NCBI RefSeq assembly: GCF_023206215.1
Contig: NZ_CP065800.1
Coordinates: 2,728,001-2,792,000 of the forward strand
Direction: 5' to 3'
DNA: 64,000 nt
DNA from: Butyrivibrio fibrisolvens
Lineage (GTDB): Bacteria; Bacillota; Clostridia; Lachnospirales; Lachnospiraceae
The notes beneath the pieces are model-generated. The model saw nothing but the letters and a program-made list of their open reading frames with translations. It had not been told where the DNA came from and searched no databases. Both the position numbers and the translations under genes were made by a program. This document shows, in pieces, positions 1 through 9,084 of the stretch (positions within the stretch are counted from its first letter, which is position 1; the number at the start of each line of letters is the position of its first letter).

Positions 1-43
1 CAACAAACATACTTCTAATAATAGGTAAGCTTGGCACGGAATG

Positions 44-1099
44 TTACCTGTTCCTGCTGGATGCAGACTCCTTTCGATAAGCGGAAGGAGTCATTTTTGT
101 GTGCTTTTTAAACTGGCGGATATAGTGCTCCGTGGTGTCATATCCAACAGCTTCAGCTATGGTGGCAACACTCATGGTAGAGTTGGCAAGAAGATCCTGA
201 CTCCGCTCTATTCGCACGGTCCTGAGGATCTCGGTGTAGGTCATGCCCGTCAGTTCTTTTATCAGCCTTGAAGTGTACTCGTTGGAATAATGGAATTTCT
301 CGGAAAGGTCTGAGAGAGTTACCTCCTTGTAATTCTCCTGAATATACTGGATAAGGGCATATCGCTGTACATCTATGCGGCTGTCAAACAGCGGCATCTG
401 AACTGATTCCGAGTAGTTCCTTATTATCAGATAAAAATCAAGAAGCAGGGTATTTGTAATGGCCTGGTAATGGTACTCCTGTCTGTTGAGGGATTCTGTC
501 AGCATCCAGATAAAGGAAGTGGCTATGTCCTCATCGGAGCCTGTGTGGAACATGATGTAGTCGTTGGCTTTCTTGGCATATATATTATTCAGGAAAAAAG
601 AACTGAGTATATTCGGGGTGTTCAGGAAGGAATAGAACATGGAATGTAAAGTATCCCTTCTAAGCATTATGTTTATGACTATGGTGTCGTCAAACACGCT
701 GATGGAGTGTTTGATCCCGGGAGGAATAACACAGAAATCTCCCGTACGCATCTCGATGGTCCTTCCGGAGATAGTCTGGGAGCACTTGCCGTCATAGACA
801 TAGCTCAGCTCAAAAAAGGTATGACTGTGCTCGATGGCCGGTGAATATCTCTCGTGCTTCTGTACCACTATACTGTCATTATTTGACAGGTCGAAAAAGA
901 AGGAATCTTCGAATACCTCTGGTATTGTCTCGGGCTTTTCCAGGATCAGAAGGTGTCTGTCTAGAACAAACTTCATATCAAGTCCATTAAGAAAAGCCTT
1001 CAGGCTGTCTTTGTCCATCCTGGCATAATAGTAGTCTCTGTAAAATTTCTCAACTTCAGTAATGTCGTATATGTGCTGCTTTACCGCTGTATGATCCAT
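44..1099 (-). CDS. AraC-family transcriptional regulator with cupin sensor domain
   Basis: A 351-residue protein. Residues about 90-160 have the cupin signature of sugar-sensing AraC regulators (HSHTFFELSYVYDG, then GDFCVIPPGIKHS). The last 100 residues form the double helix-turn-helix, ending in a VATIAEAVGYDTTEHYIRQFKKHTKM-like second HTH split by the usual GY and F positions, then TPSAYR. The start at 1099 has an AAGGGA about 12 bases upstream. It is transcribed divergently from the sugar ABC operon at 1328, so it most likely senses that operon's sugar and activates it; that link is inferred from position only. Confidence 0.9.
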   Translation of the reverse strand: MDHTAVKQHIYDITEVEKFYRDYYYARMDKDSLKAFLNGLDMKFVLDRHLLILEKPETIPEVFEDSFFFDLSNNDSIVVQKHERYSPAIEHSHTFFELSYVYDGKCSQTISGRTIEMRTGDFCVIPPGIKHSISVFDDTIVINIMLRRDTLHSMFYSFLNTPNILSSFFLNNIYAKKANDYIMFHTGSDEDIATSFIWMLTESLNRQEYHYQAITNTLLLDFYLIIRNYSESVQMPLFDSRIDVQRYALIQYIQENYKEVTLSDLSEKFHYSNEYTSRLIKELTGMTYTEILRTVRIERSQDLLANSTMSVATIAEAVGYDTTEHYIRQFKKHTKMTPSAYRKESASSRNR

Positions 1100-1327
1100 A
1101 TCCTTAAGTCCCTTATATATCTGAAATGAACGTCTGATTAAAACAGCTAAATAATACCCCTAATGAAGGTGAATGTCAAAAAAGATCATATTAGTATCCG
1201 AAAAAGTAGATTTGCATCATAATAAGTCAATAAAATTGAGCGATTATATGAATTATGTAAAAGCCATTTGCTCAATATAATGAATCCATAAACAAGCAAT
1301 GTCTCAGACAGAAAGGATTCATTGGTT
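1100..1327. promoter_or_regulatory. Divergent promoter region between AraC regulator and sugar ABC operon
   Basis: A 228-bp AT-rich spacer separates the two divergent start codons. A good minus-10 hexamer TATAAT lies at 1276-1281, facing the ABC operon, but no matching minus-35 stands out 17 bases upstream, which is common for activator-dependent promoters. The ribosome site AAAGGA is at 1312-1317. The AraC operator should lie in this spacer, but I cannot define it. Confidence 0.4.
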
Positions 1328-2827
1328 ATGAATACTCCGATTCTGGAAATGAAAAACATAACAAAAAAATTCGGAAGTGTGACTGCTCTAAACGGAGTAA
1401 ACCTTGAGGTTTACCCTGGAGAGATAAGAGGTCTCATAGGTGAGAACGGTTCGGGCAAATCCACCATATCTTCCATCGCGGCGGGAATGCAGAAGGCAAC
1501 CTCGGGGCAGATGTTGTATGAAGGAAAGGCCTGGGAACCCGAGAGCATGATCGATGCACTGAATAAAGGTATAGGAATGGTGGTTCAGGAGAGTGGAACA
1601 ATAACAGGGATCACCGTTGCGGAAAATATATTTCTGGCAGAGATGAAGAAGTTTAAAAAGGGCCTCCTTGTGGATAGAAAAAGACTCTTCGAGGAAGCGG
1701 ACAGAGCCCTTTCCAATATAGGAATAACCTCCATTTCCGGAAGAAATATGATGGACAGCCTTTCCTTCCAGGAGAGGAAGCTGGTGGAAATCGCCAAGGT
1801 CATACTTAAAAAGCCGAAGATCCTGGTGATAGATGAAACCAGCACGGCACTATCTCATGACGGAAGACAGATCATGTACGGCATCATGAAAAAGATGAAA
1901 AAAAAGGGCGGTTCAGTACTTTTTATCTCCCATGATCTTGAGGAAATAATGGAGGTCTGCGACACTCTGACAGTCCTTAGAGACGGTAATCTTATCAGGA
2001 CCTTCGCTAAAGAGGAATTTGATGAAGAACTTATAAGGACCAGCATGATAGGAAGAGAGATAGAGGGCGATTACTACAGACCGGACTTTAACTGCAGCTT
2101 CCTTGATGAAGAAGCCATTGTGGTAAAGAATCTGTGCTTTAATGACAAGCTTAAGGATGTGTCTCTTACACTTCACCGGGGAGAGATCCTGGGAATCGGA
2201 GGACTTGCGGACTGCGGGATGCATGAGCTTGGAGAGGCTATATTCGGAGCGCTTAAACCCGAGAGCGGCGCAGTCATATCCCCGAAAGGGCGGCATATAA
2301 AGTCTCCCCACATCGCAATGACTGACAAGATAGGATATGTATCCAAAGACAGAGACAGAAAATCCCTTTGTCTTGAGGCCAGCATCAAGGACAATATCGC
2401 GATTGCGGGAATGAACATATTCAAATCTGGGGCGGGACTAATAACCAGGTCCGCGGAAAGGAAATATGTAGACGAGCAGATAGATGCCCTGAGGATCAAA
2501 TGCTCGGGGAGGGATCAGGTAGTAGCACAGCTCTCCGGCGGCAACAAGCAAAAGGTAGTCTTTGGAAAATGGATAGGCTGCGGCAGTGAGATCCTGATAC
2601 TGGATTGTCCCACGAGAGGTGTGGACATCGGTGTCAAACAGGCAATGTATCAGCTTATGTCAAAGCTTAAGAGCGAAGGAAAAGCTATTCTCATGATAAG
2701 CGAAGAACTTCCTGAACTCATTGGGATGAGCGACAGGGTCCTTATTATGAAGAACGGTGAAATAACAGGAGAATTTAAGCGAAGTAAAGATCTGTCCGAG
2801 AGCGACATCATAGGATGCATGATCTAG
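1328..2827 (+). CDS. Sugar ABC transporter ATP-binding protein, duplicated (RbsA/MglA type)
   Basis: Two fused ABC ATPase domains, the arrangement of ribose/galactose-type importers (CUT2). Domain 1 has the Walker A GENGSGKST at residues about 38-46 and Walker B LVIDETS; its signature is degenerate (LSFQERKL). Domain 2 lacks a normal Walker A (GGLADCGMHELG, as usual in this family) but has the signature LSGGNKQK and Walker B LILDCPTRGVD. I chose ATG 1328 over the in-frame TTG at 1322 because AAAGGA at 1312-1317 is ten bases upstream of 1328. First gene of an operon with two permeases, a binding protein and a GH78-like hydrolase. Confidence 0.93.
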   Translation: MNTPILEMKNITKKFGSVTALNGVNLEVYPGEIRGLIGENGSGKSTISSIAAGMQKATSGQMLYEGKAWEPESMIDALNKGIGMVVQESGTITGITVAENIFLAEMKKFKKGLLVDRKRLFEEADRALSNIGITSISGRNMMDSLSFQERKLVEIAKVILKKPKILVIDETSTALSHDGRQIMYGIMKKMKKKGGSVLFISHDLEEIMEVCDTLTVLRDGNLIRTFAKEEFDEELIRTSMIGREIEGDYYRPDFNCSFLDEEAIVVKNLCFNDKLKDVSLTLHRGEILGIGGLADCGMHELGEAIFGALKPESGAVISPKGRHIKSPHIAMTDKIGYVSKDRDRKSLCLEASIKDNIAIAGMNIFKSGAGLITRSAERKYVDEQIDALRIKCSGRDQVVAQLSGGNKQKVVFGKWIGCGSEILILDCPTRGVDIGVKQAMYQLMSKLKSEGKAILMISEELPELIGMSDRVLIMKNGEITGEFKRSKDLSESDIIGCMI

Positions 2828-2839
2828 GAGGCAAAAGAA

Positions 2840-3817
2840 ATGAATATAAAGAAAAACATAAACAGGCAGAATATCATAGCTCTTTTGCCCCTGGCGGCGC
2901 TTGCGGTGCTCTTTTTGGTCTTCTGCACCGTGGTGAATGCAAAGGGTTACAGACTTGATATGTATCTGAAGATCGTGTTCAATGAGGCGCTGGTTCTGGC
3001 GATCGTAGCGACGGGAGCAACCTTCATCTATACCCTTGGAACCTTTGATATCAGTCTTGGCGCTTCCACGCTGTTTTCGGCAACTCTCGGAGTAATGGTC
3101 TACAACAAAACAGAGAATATAGCGCTGATGATGGCGGTGATACTACTTACGGGAATTGTGTGCTCGCTGCTCAATTCGGTGCTGGCCTCAATCTTCCACA
3201 TACCGGCCTTTGTAACCACGGTCGCGATGATGTCCGTACTGTCAGCTGTATCTGCGCAGATAATTACGGTAAACGGAGGAGCGCTGGGTGGGATAAGCAT
3301 TCCCAGCAGCGTAGTAAAGCCCTTTGACAATATGCCCTTCAAGATAGCGGTTCTTTTGTTGTTCTTTGCAATCTCAGTCTTTGTATTCGAGTTCACAAAG
3401 GCAGGAAGAAGGATGAAGTTTGTGGGAGGGAATCCCCTCTGTGCCTATCTTACAGGCATCAAAGCCGACAAGTACACGATACTGGCTTTTGTTATGGCGG
3501 GTATCGGTATAGGACTCGGAGCATTCCTTACTCTTGTGTATACCCCTTCGGTCACTACGACAACGGCTTCAAGTATAGGAATGAATATCTTTATAGCTAT
3601 AGTATTCGGAGGAATGCCAATATCGGGAGGCGCAAGATCCAGGATATACGCCGCACTGGTTGGAGGCTTCTCATATATGCTACTGAACGACATTCTGGAG
3701 ATAGTGATTGATTCCAGTGCAGCATACGGAATAACACAGGTGATCAGCGCAGTTTTCTTCCTGATAGTGGTCTATATCACAGGAATGAATTACAAAACCG
3801 CACTATTGCCAAGATAA
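2840..3817 (+). CDS. Sugar ABC transporter permease (RbsC-like, CUT2 family)
   Basis: A 325-residue integral membrane protein with about 8-10 hydrophobic segments. The stretch TLGTFDISLGAS near residues 70-80 matches the family motif usually read as GGIDLSVGS, and GGMPISGGARS near residue 255 matches the conserved cytoplasmic loop that contacts the ATPase. It starts 12 bases after the ATPase stop behind GGAGG. It should form the membrane channel together with the second permease at 5064; having two different permeases suggests a heterodimer. Confidence 0.9.
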   Translation: MNIKKNINRQNIIALLPLAALAVLFLVFCTVVNAKGYRLDMYLKIVFNEALVLAIVATGATFIYTLGTFDISLGASTLFSATLGVMVYNKTENIALMMAVILLTGIVCSLLNSVLASIFHIPAFVTTVAMMSVLSAVSAQIITVNGGALGGISIPSSVVKPFDNMPFKIAVLLLFFAISVFVFEFTKAGRRMKFVGGNPLCAYLTGIKADKYTILAFVMAGIGIGLGAFLTLVYTPSVTTTTASSIGMNIFIAIVFGGMPISGGARSRIYAALVGGFSYMLLNDILEIVIDSSAAYGITQVISAVFFLIVVYITGMNYKTALLPR

Positions 3818-3844
3818 AGAACTTATGAAAACGGAGGAAAAAAT

Positions 3845-5047
3845 ATGAACAGGAAAGTAACAAAGGTACTCGGACTTGCCATGGCAGCAGCCATGACCGT
3901 AATGACAGGATGCGGCAGCAGCGCACCTGCTGCGGTTTCAGACAAGGCAGATAACAGCGCTGATAATGCGGTTGCAAGTGAAGCTTCCGCAGATCAGGGT
4001 GAAACTCGTAAGATCGGTGTACTTGTTGCAGACGTCAGCGGCGAGGAAGCACTTGGATTCAGAAACTACTACGAGAAATATATTCAGAACAACTACAATG
4101 TAACCTTTGATTATACAGATGCTCTTGCAAGTGCTGAGGATGAGAAGGCAGCCATCGAGAAGTTTGCATCAAAGGGATATGACGCCGTTATCTCGCTCTC
4201 CAGCAGTGACAGAGCTCAGCAGATCGAGACCTGTGAAGAGTATGGCATCTACTATGCGATTGCATCCGGCGTACTTGATGAGAGTCAGTATGAGACCTAC
4301 AAGACTTATGAGCATTTTGTCGGCCAGGTTGGACCTTCAAACGAGACAGAGTTTGAAGCCGGCAAGGAGATGGGAAAGTACTTTAAGGATAAGGGAGTAA
4401 AGAGCGTTGCCATCTACGGAGCGTTTATCCCCAACCCCATGCACGTATACCGTGCAGCAGGTGTGATCGCCGGACTTGGTGATACCTACGGCGGAACAGA
4501 TGATATGAACGGTATGATCGGACAGATATTCCAGGATCAGGGTGTTGATCTTACAAAGGTTTCGGGAGATGTTGAAGTGGTAGCTTACCTCCAGGGATAT
4601 GGCGACACAACCACCGATGAGCTCAATGCAGCAATCCAGAAAGCTCCTGAGGCATTTATCTCAGTGGGAATGGCAACAACTTTCTTTGCTCAGACACTTA
4701 GCCAGGAGAACATCCCTTTCTCCGATATCGACTCTTTTACAGCCATGAACAGCGAATCAATGAAGAACGGCTCTCTTGAGTATCTTGCAGGCAAGTACTC
4801 TTCTTCCATCGGACCTGTATTCGCTTTGGTAATGGATGCGATTAACGGAAATGTTATAAGAGATCCCGAAGGAAATGCGGTCTCCTTTACTCAGGGCTAT
4901 CTTGTGGCAACAGATGCAGAATCCTTTGACCAGTACTATGTAAACGACAACGGTGATACACCTATTTTTGACAAGGCAAGTCTTGATGGCATTATCGGTC
5001 AGGATGTTACCTATGATGATGTAAAGGCACTTATCGAGAGTAAGTGA
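3845..5047 (+). CDS. Sugar-binding lipoprotein of ABC transporter (periplasmic-binding-protein type 1)
   Basis: A lipoprotein with a basic N-terminus, a hydrophobic core and a lipobox ending at Cys23 (MTGC). An Ala/Ser/Asp-rich linker follows, then a type-1 periplasmic binding domain (KIGVLVADVSGEEALGFRNYY onward in two lobes). The cysteine would anchor it to the outer face of the cytoplasmic membrane, where it delivers sugar to the permeases encoded on either side. It has its own strong ribosome site (GGAGG just before 3845), fitting high expression. The neighbouring rhamnosidase-type enzyme suggests rhamnosides or related deoxysugar glycosides as ligand, which is inference. Confidence 0.88.
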   Translation: MNRKVTKVLGLAMAAAMTVMTGCGSSAPAAVSDKADNSADNAVASEASADQGETRKIGVLVADVSGEEALGFRNYYEKYIQNNYNVTFDYTDALASAEDEKAAIEKFASKGYDAVISLSSSDRAQQIETCEEYGIYYAIASGVLDESQYETYKTYEHFVGQVGPSNETEFEAGKEMGKYFKDKGVKSVAIYGAFIPNPMHVYRAAGVIAGLGDTYGGTDDMNGMIGQIFQDQGVDLTKVSGDVEVVAYLQGYGDTTTDELNAAIQKAPEAFISVGMATTFFAQTLSQENIPFSDIDSFTAMNSESMKNGSLEYLAGKYSSSIGPVFALVMDAINGNVIRDPEGNAVSFTQGYLVATDAESFDQYYVNDNGDTPIFDKASLDGIIGQDVTYDDVKALIESK

Positions 5048-5063
5048 TGAATGGAGGCAGTTC

Positions 5064-6047
5064 ATGAGCACCCTTAAGAAGATTTTAAAGACATTGGCAA
5101 TCCCTGCGGCTGTGGCAGTGGTATTGGAAGGAATCTGCCTTGCAAACGGGCAGACCATCATATCGGGAGCAAAGAGCTTTGATAACTTTGTGGTGTATAC
5201 AGCCATCGTTATGATCACCACCATGGCGCTCTCCATAAACTTAAACAGCGGAAGATTTGATTTTTCCCTGGGGGCAATGGCAGGACTTTCATCTGTGATA
5301 GGTGCGAAGATCACATACGTTTTTTTCAAAGGGGGCTCTGGTTCTGCACTTCTTATGCTGATAATAACGGTTCTTGCGGGAGCACTGCTGGGACTTATAT
5401 CGGGAGCTTTGTACTGCGCTTTGAGGCTTCCGCCCATTATCGTCTCTCTTGGTGTGACCCTGGTATATGAGGGAATAATGTATACCATAACAGGCGGCAA
5501 ATACCTTATGAGTGAGGTTCAGAACAGATCCATGTCAGGCTTTGTTGGAACCTGGCTTTACGCAGCTGTTATCATTGCGGCGGTTCTTATCTTTATGATC
5601 ATTGTCTTTGAGCGGACCTCCTTCGGCTATGATTACAACGCCCTTAAGTCAGGGCAGAAGGTAGCAGTAGCCACCGGTATCAATGAGGTTAAAAACGCCC
5701 TTATCTGTTACACGATCTGCGGCGGCCTTATGGGACTTGTGGGTATGCTGAATGCCGCAAGAAATACCACTATAAACGGAGGTCAACTGAATTTCGGAAG
5801 TATAGCCATTATGTTCACGGCCTTCCTTCCGATGTTCATTGCAGGCTATATCGGAAGGTTCGGAAACGAGAAGGTGGGCTTTCTGCTTTCTGCCCTGTGT
5901 ATGTCCCTTCTGAATTCCACCTTTGCGGTTTTCTCAAACCAGATAAATGCCACGACTCAGTCGATCATAAACGCAGTACTGCTGGTGATCTTCTTAATCT
6001 ATTTAAACAATAATCATTTGATCAAGAGAATATTTGCACATGTATAA
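5064..6047 (+). CDS. Sugar ABC transporter permease, second subunit (RbsC-like)
   Basis: A 327-residue membrane protein with the same plan as the permease at 2840. NLNSGRFDFSLGAMAGLSS stands at the position of the family's substrate-channel motif. It begins 16 bases after the binding-protein stop, with GGAGG at 5053-5057 fixing ATG 5064. Its 3' end overlaps the start of the hydrolase gene, so translation is probably coupled. Gene order ATPase, permease, binding protein, permease is slightly unusual; most CUT2 operons have one permease. Confidence 0.9.
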   Translation: MSTLKKILKTLAIPAAVAVVLEGICLANGQTIISGAKSFDNFVVYTAIVMITTMALSINLNSGRFDFSLGAMAGLSSVIGAKITYVFFKGGSGSALLMLIITVLAGALLGLISGALYCALRLPPIIVSLGVTLVYEGIMYTITGGKYLMSEVQNRSMSGFVGTWLYAAVIIAAVLIFMIIVFERTSFGYDYNALKSGQKVAVATGINEVKNALICYTICGGLMGLVGMLNAARNTTINGGQLNFGSIAIMFTAFLPMFIAGYIGRFGNEKVGFLLSALCMSLLNSTFAVFSNQINATTQSIINAVLLVIFLIYLNNNHLIKRIFAHV

Positions 6048-7578
6048 CGAAAAATTATTACGGGAAGCGACAGCTCTTTTCCCTGAAATAAAGAAAAATA
6101 AGATAAACGAATGTAAGTGTATCGACTTAAAGAAGGATGGGGATGTCATAAAAAGAGATCCCCGTCCGGCATATGAGTCTATCGCACTGAAAAAAGACGA
6201 CTCCATCATCCTGGATTTTGAGGATCACTATGTGGGGTACCTGTCCCTGGACCTTGGCTATGAGGGTGCGCACCCAGATTCACCGGTTCTTCTGAGAATC
6301 CGTTTTGCGGAAAGAGAGATCGAGCTTTTTGAGGATGCCTCAGAATATAAGGGCTGGGTCTCACCGGCCTGGATTGAGGAGGAGCTTATCCATGTGGACA
6401 TAGTGCCGTCTGTTGTGGAACTGGACAGGAGATACTCCTTCAGATACGTGAGGATAGAGGTGGTTGATATCAGCTCCAGATTCTCCTTAAAGGTAAATGA
6501 TGCAGCGATCACAGCAGTATCCTCTGCCCCGGATGAAGCTCTTTTGCCCTTCTACAGCAGTGATGAGCTGGACATGGAGATTGACAGGGTGGCTGTAAAA
6601 ACACTCCATGACTGTATGCAGACAGTCTTTGAGGATGGCCCCAAAAGGGACAGAAGACTATGGATCGGAGACCTGCGAATTCAGGCTCTGGTGAACTATG
6701 TCACCTACAATATGAATGACATGGTAAAGTCAAATCTTTATCTGTTCGGGGCTCTGACCCAGGAGGACGGACGGGTGGGAGCATGTATCTTCCTTGATCC
6801 GAAACCTGAGGTCGATGACACGAACATGTTTGACTATTCCCTGTTCTTTATTGTGATACTTCTGGATTACTACAAAAAGACCGGGGATAAAAAAGCTGTG
6901 CTGGATCTTTTTGATGTATGCAAAAGACAGATTGAGCTGGCAAGGCAATGCCTGGATGAGCGGCATGTGGTAAGGGACTCGGATGTTCTTGGCTGGTGCT
7001 TTGTGGACTGGAATCTTGCCCTCAACAAACAGGCCTCCGCGCAGGGAATCTTCATGTATGCTCTTGAGGCAGCCATCGAGCTTGCCCAGTGCGTCGGAGA
7101 CGTTCTTGCGGAGGAGGAATATGCGCAGCTTTATCTCAAACTCAAGGAAGCTTCCAACAGATTCCTTTATGATGTTGAAAAGAAGCTCTATGTAAGCGGA
7201 GCGGAAAGCCAGATCTCTTTTGCCTCGCAGATATGGATGGTGCTTGGAGGAGCAATGGAGGGTAAGGCAGCAGAGCGGCTCTTTGACAGAATGGAGGCCT
7301 GCCCTGAAGCAGTGACCATGGTGACTCCCTACATGTACCATAACTACATAGATGCGCTTATTAAAATTGGAAAAAAAGATGTGGCTCACAGGAAAATGTC
7401 AAAGTACTGGGGAGGAATGGTGGCAAATTCCGCCGATACCTTCTGGGAACTGTACAATCCGGAAAATCCCAACGAGTCGCCCTACGGTGGGACCATTGTG
7501 AACAGCTATTGCCATGCATGGAGCTGCGGACCGGCATATTTTCTGAGAACCTATTTTAATGATACAAAGGATGAATAA
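6040..7578 (+). CDS. GH78-like alpha-L-rhamnosidase / sugar hydrolase, cytoplasmic
   Basis: About 512 residues. The N-terminal third is a beta-sandwich typical of rhamnosidase accessory domains; residues 199-211 read DGPKRDRRLWIGD, matching the GH78 catalytic motif usually seen as DCPQRxExxGWxGD. The rest is an alpha/alpha six-hairpin barrel ending in SYCHAWSCGPAYFL. There is no signal peptide, so it would cleave imported glycosides. The ATG at 6040 overlaps the permease stop by eight bases; an in-frame TTG at 6034 is a weaker alternative. It is shorter than full multidomain GH78 enzymes. Substrate is inferred from the family, and other glycosides are possible. Confidence 0.82.
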   Translation: MYNEKLLREATALFPEIKKNKINECKCIDLKKDGDVIKRDPRPAYESIALKKDDSIILDFEDHYVGYLSLDLGYEGAHPDSPVLLRIRFAEREIELFEDASEYKGWVSPAWIEEELIHVDIVPSVVELDRRYSFRYVRIEVVDISSRFSLKVNDAAITAVSSAPDEALLPFYSSDELDMEIDRVAVKTLHDCMQTVFEDGPKRDRRLWIGDLRIQALVNYVTYNMNDMVKSNLYLFGALTQEDGRVGACIFLDPKPEVDDTNMFDYSLFFIVILLDYYKKTGDKKAVLDLFDVCKRQIELARQCLDERHVVRDSDVLGWCFVDWNLALNKQASAQGIFMYALEAAIELAQCVGDVLAEEEYAQLYLKLKEASNRFLYDVEKKLYVSGAESQISFASQIWMVLGGAMEGKAAERLFDRMEACPEAVTMVTPYMYHNYIDALIKIGKKDVAHRKMSKYWGGMVANSADTFWELYNPENPNESPYGGTIVNSYCHAWSCGPAYFLRTYFNDTKDE

Positions 7579-7624
7579 AGTTAGCTGTTTTAACAGCTAT
7601 GTCATCGTTAATACCTTTAGCTTT

Positions 7625-7674
7625 AGCCCACAGCCTCGGCATCTTACGGTTGCCATACTGCTGGGCTTTTTTTA
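7625..7674 (+). terminator. Probable intrinsic terminator of the sugar ABC operon
   Basis: The arm AGCCCAcaGC pairs with GCTGGGCT (7660-7667) with a two-base bulge, and seven T residues follow. A second, smaller perfect hairpin (TAGCTGTT/AACAGCTA, 7582-7599) sits directly after the stop codon. Confidence 0.6.
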
Positions 7675-7898
7675 TACGGTTTACAGCATGGTTCAAACTT
7701 TTGTGAATATAATATTGACATGAAGTGCTGTAATAGAGGACTTTTTCTGTTATATTAAGATATGAGCAGGGATAAGTGTATATCGTCCTATTGGATAATA
7801 TATTTATTGAATAATATCCAGACGCCTGCTCATTTGCAGATATTTAGATGATAAGTTTTGCATTATACAACCAATAATATACAAGAAGGAGGAATTAT
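7675..7898 (+). other. Leader region of the Nif11-like gene with long stem-loop
   Basis: Non-coding stretch with very high AT. It contains a distant inverted repeat, ATGAGCAGG at 7762-7770 and CCTGCTCAT at 7825-7833, enclosing a partly complementary GGATAATAT/ATAATATCC pair. The ribosome site AAGGAGG of the next gene is at 7886-7892. A TTGACA at 7715-7720 has no good minus-10 partner. The paired arms suggest a structured leader RNA, but no known riboswitch class is recognised. Confidence 0.35.
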
Positions 7899-8192
7899 AT
7901 GACTATTAGCGAGAAACTTGATAAATTGTTTGAACAAGCAAAGTCTGATAATGATCTTAGAAATAAGCTTCTTAATACTAAAAGTTCAGCTAACCCGGTA
8001 TCAGATTTCTGTTCTATTGCTGCGGAGTATGGTATTTTCATTAATGTAATGGATCTGATAAATGAAGGAGAAGAGTTTTATGCCGAGATTAAAAGAAGCA
8101 CTAATGGCGGCGGTGAGAATTCTCCGGATCTTGACACCTGGAATGATGAGTATTCTGTGTTTATGATGAGGCTTGAGGCTATTAGTAATTAG
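7899..8192 (+). CDS. Nif11-like small protein (possible leader-peptide-type precursor)
   Basis: A 97-residue protein with an N-terminal half like Nif11 domains: KLDKLFEQAKSDNDLRNKLLNT, then a second helix with FCSIAAEYGIFINVMDLI. A GGG motif at residues about 71-73 follows, then a short acidic and aromatic tail (DTWNDEYSVFMM). In several RiPP systems Nif11 domains are leader peptides cut after GG, but there is no modifying enzyme, protease or transporter beside it and no Cys/Ser/Thr-rich core. It may instead be one of the stand-alone Nif11 proteins common in Lachnospiraceae. The start is firm: AAGGAGG seven bases upstream. Confidence 0.6.
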   Translation: MTISEKLDKLFEQAKSDNDLRNKLLNTKSSANPVSDFCSIAAEYGIFINVMDLINEGEEFYAEIKRSTNGGGENSPDLDTWNDEYSVFMMRLEAISN

Positions 8193-8406
8193 TCTTACAT
8201 TGGCGAGATTTTATGACGATGTAGATAAATTTATAGACAAGTAATTTGTTTAAATATGAATGAGCCAGTACACTAGCCTTGGTCATAGTAAGTTTGTTCT
8301 GATGATAGGATGTATACGCATGTGTTCTTGGGGATTCTTTATGCGTAGAAAAGCTATTATGCACTTTGTTTTTAATAATTCTTGATAAAGGAAAAATAGA
8401 AAAGAA

Positions 8407-8946
8407 ATGATAAGAAATGATTTTTACCTGAAAATGTATCATAAAATGCGAGGTGTACTGCTTGCATGTGCAATCTTTTTTGAAGGTGTATTTGGAACTA
8501 TAATGTGTGCATATATACAAGATTCGTCAGAAGTTGATCCCGTAGATTTGAAAATAGCGATATTTATATTTGTTTTTACAACACTGTATTGTTTATGGTT
8601 ATTAGCAGTAGTTACTGAGACTATCACGGTTAAAGAACGTCATGTTATCATCAGATATCTTTTCTTCTATAAAAAGACAATTTCTATAGATAGTATTACG
8701 GAAGTATTCATTAATACCATTAATGGTAGAAACGGTGTAATATGCAATCAATTAGGAATATATGTAGATGGGAAGAGAGTTGTTCTGCCTATGCAGCCAG
8801 ACCATAGATGGAAAGGGTACGATGAATGGGTTGCGTTTCTCTCTGCACTGGGACATGCGCCTATAGTATTTGAAGAAGATACCAATGAAATCTGGCCATT
8901 TGGCATTCTGGGGCGAAGAAAAATATCTGATGATAAAGACGATTGA
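8407..8946 (+). CDS. Small membrane protein with PH-like C-terminal domain, function unknown
   Basis: A 179-residue protein with two transmembrane helices (residues about 15-38 and 48-70). A soluble beta-rich region follows (TITVKERHVIIRYLFFYKKTISIDSITEVFI), which resembles bacterial PH-like domains of the YdbS/YdbT kind, and the tail is charged. The upstream AAAGGA lies 13 bases from ATG 8407, a long spacing, so the start is not certain. No operon partner is evident and the flanking DNA is AT-rich. I do not recognise a function. Confidence 0.55.
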   Translation: MIRNDFYLKMYHKMRGVLLACAIFFEGVFGTIMCAYIQDSSEVDPVDLKIAIFIFVFTTLYCLWLLAVVTETITVKERHVIIRYLFFYKKTISIDSITEVFINTINGRNGVICNQLGIYVDGKRVVLPMQPDHRWKGYDEWVAFLSALGHAPIVFEEDTNEIWPFGILGRRKISDDKDD

Positions 8947-9084
8947 TAACGATTATAGAAAAAATAATACAAAAAAGGATACATACCAATAATGCATAAA
9001 GCATTACATAGAAGTTCTTATAGAAAAATTACATAAAACATTAAATAATAACCTAAAAAGAACATAGGGAGGCAGTATAGCAAA

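Noticed and set aside
4757..5500. 247-codon minus-strand frame opposite the sugar-binding protein and permease
   Set aside because: Shadow of two well supported plus-strand genes; no ribosome site and no recognisable domain.
6730..7389. 219-codon minus-strand frame opposite the GH78-like gene
   Set aside because: Shadow frame, no start signal, composition unlike real proteins.
7715..7745. Perfect TTGACA upstream of the Nif11-like gene
   Set aside because: No acceptable minus-10 sequence at 16-18 bp.
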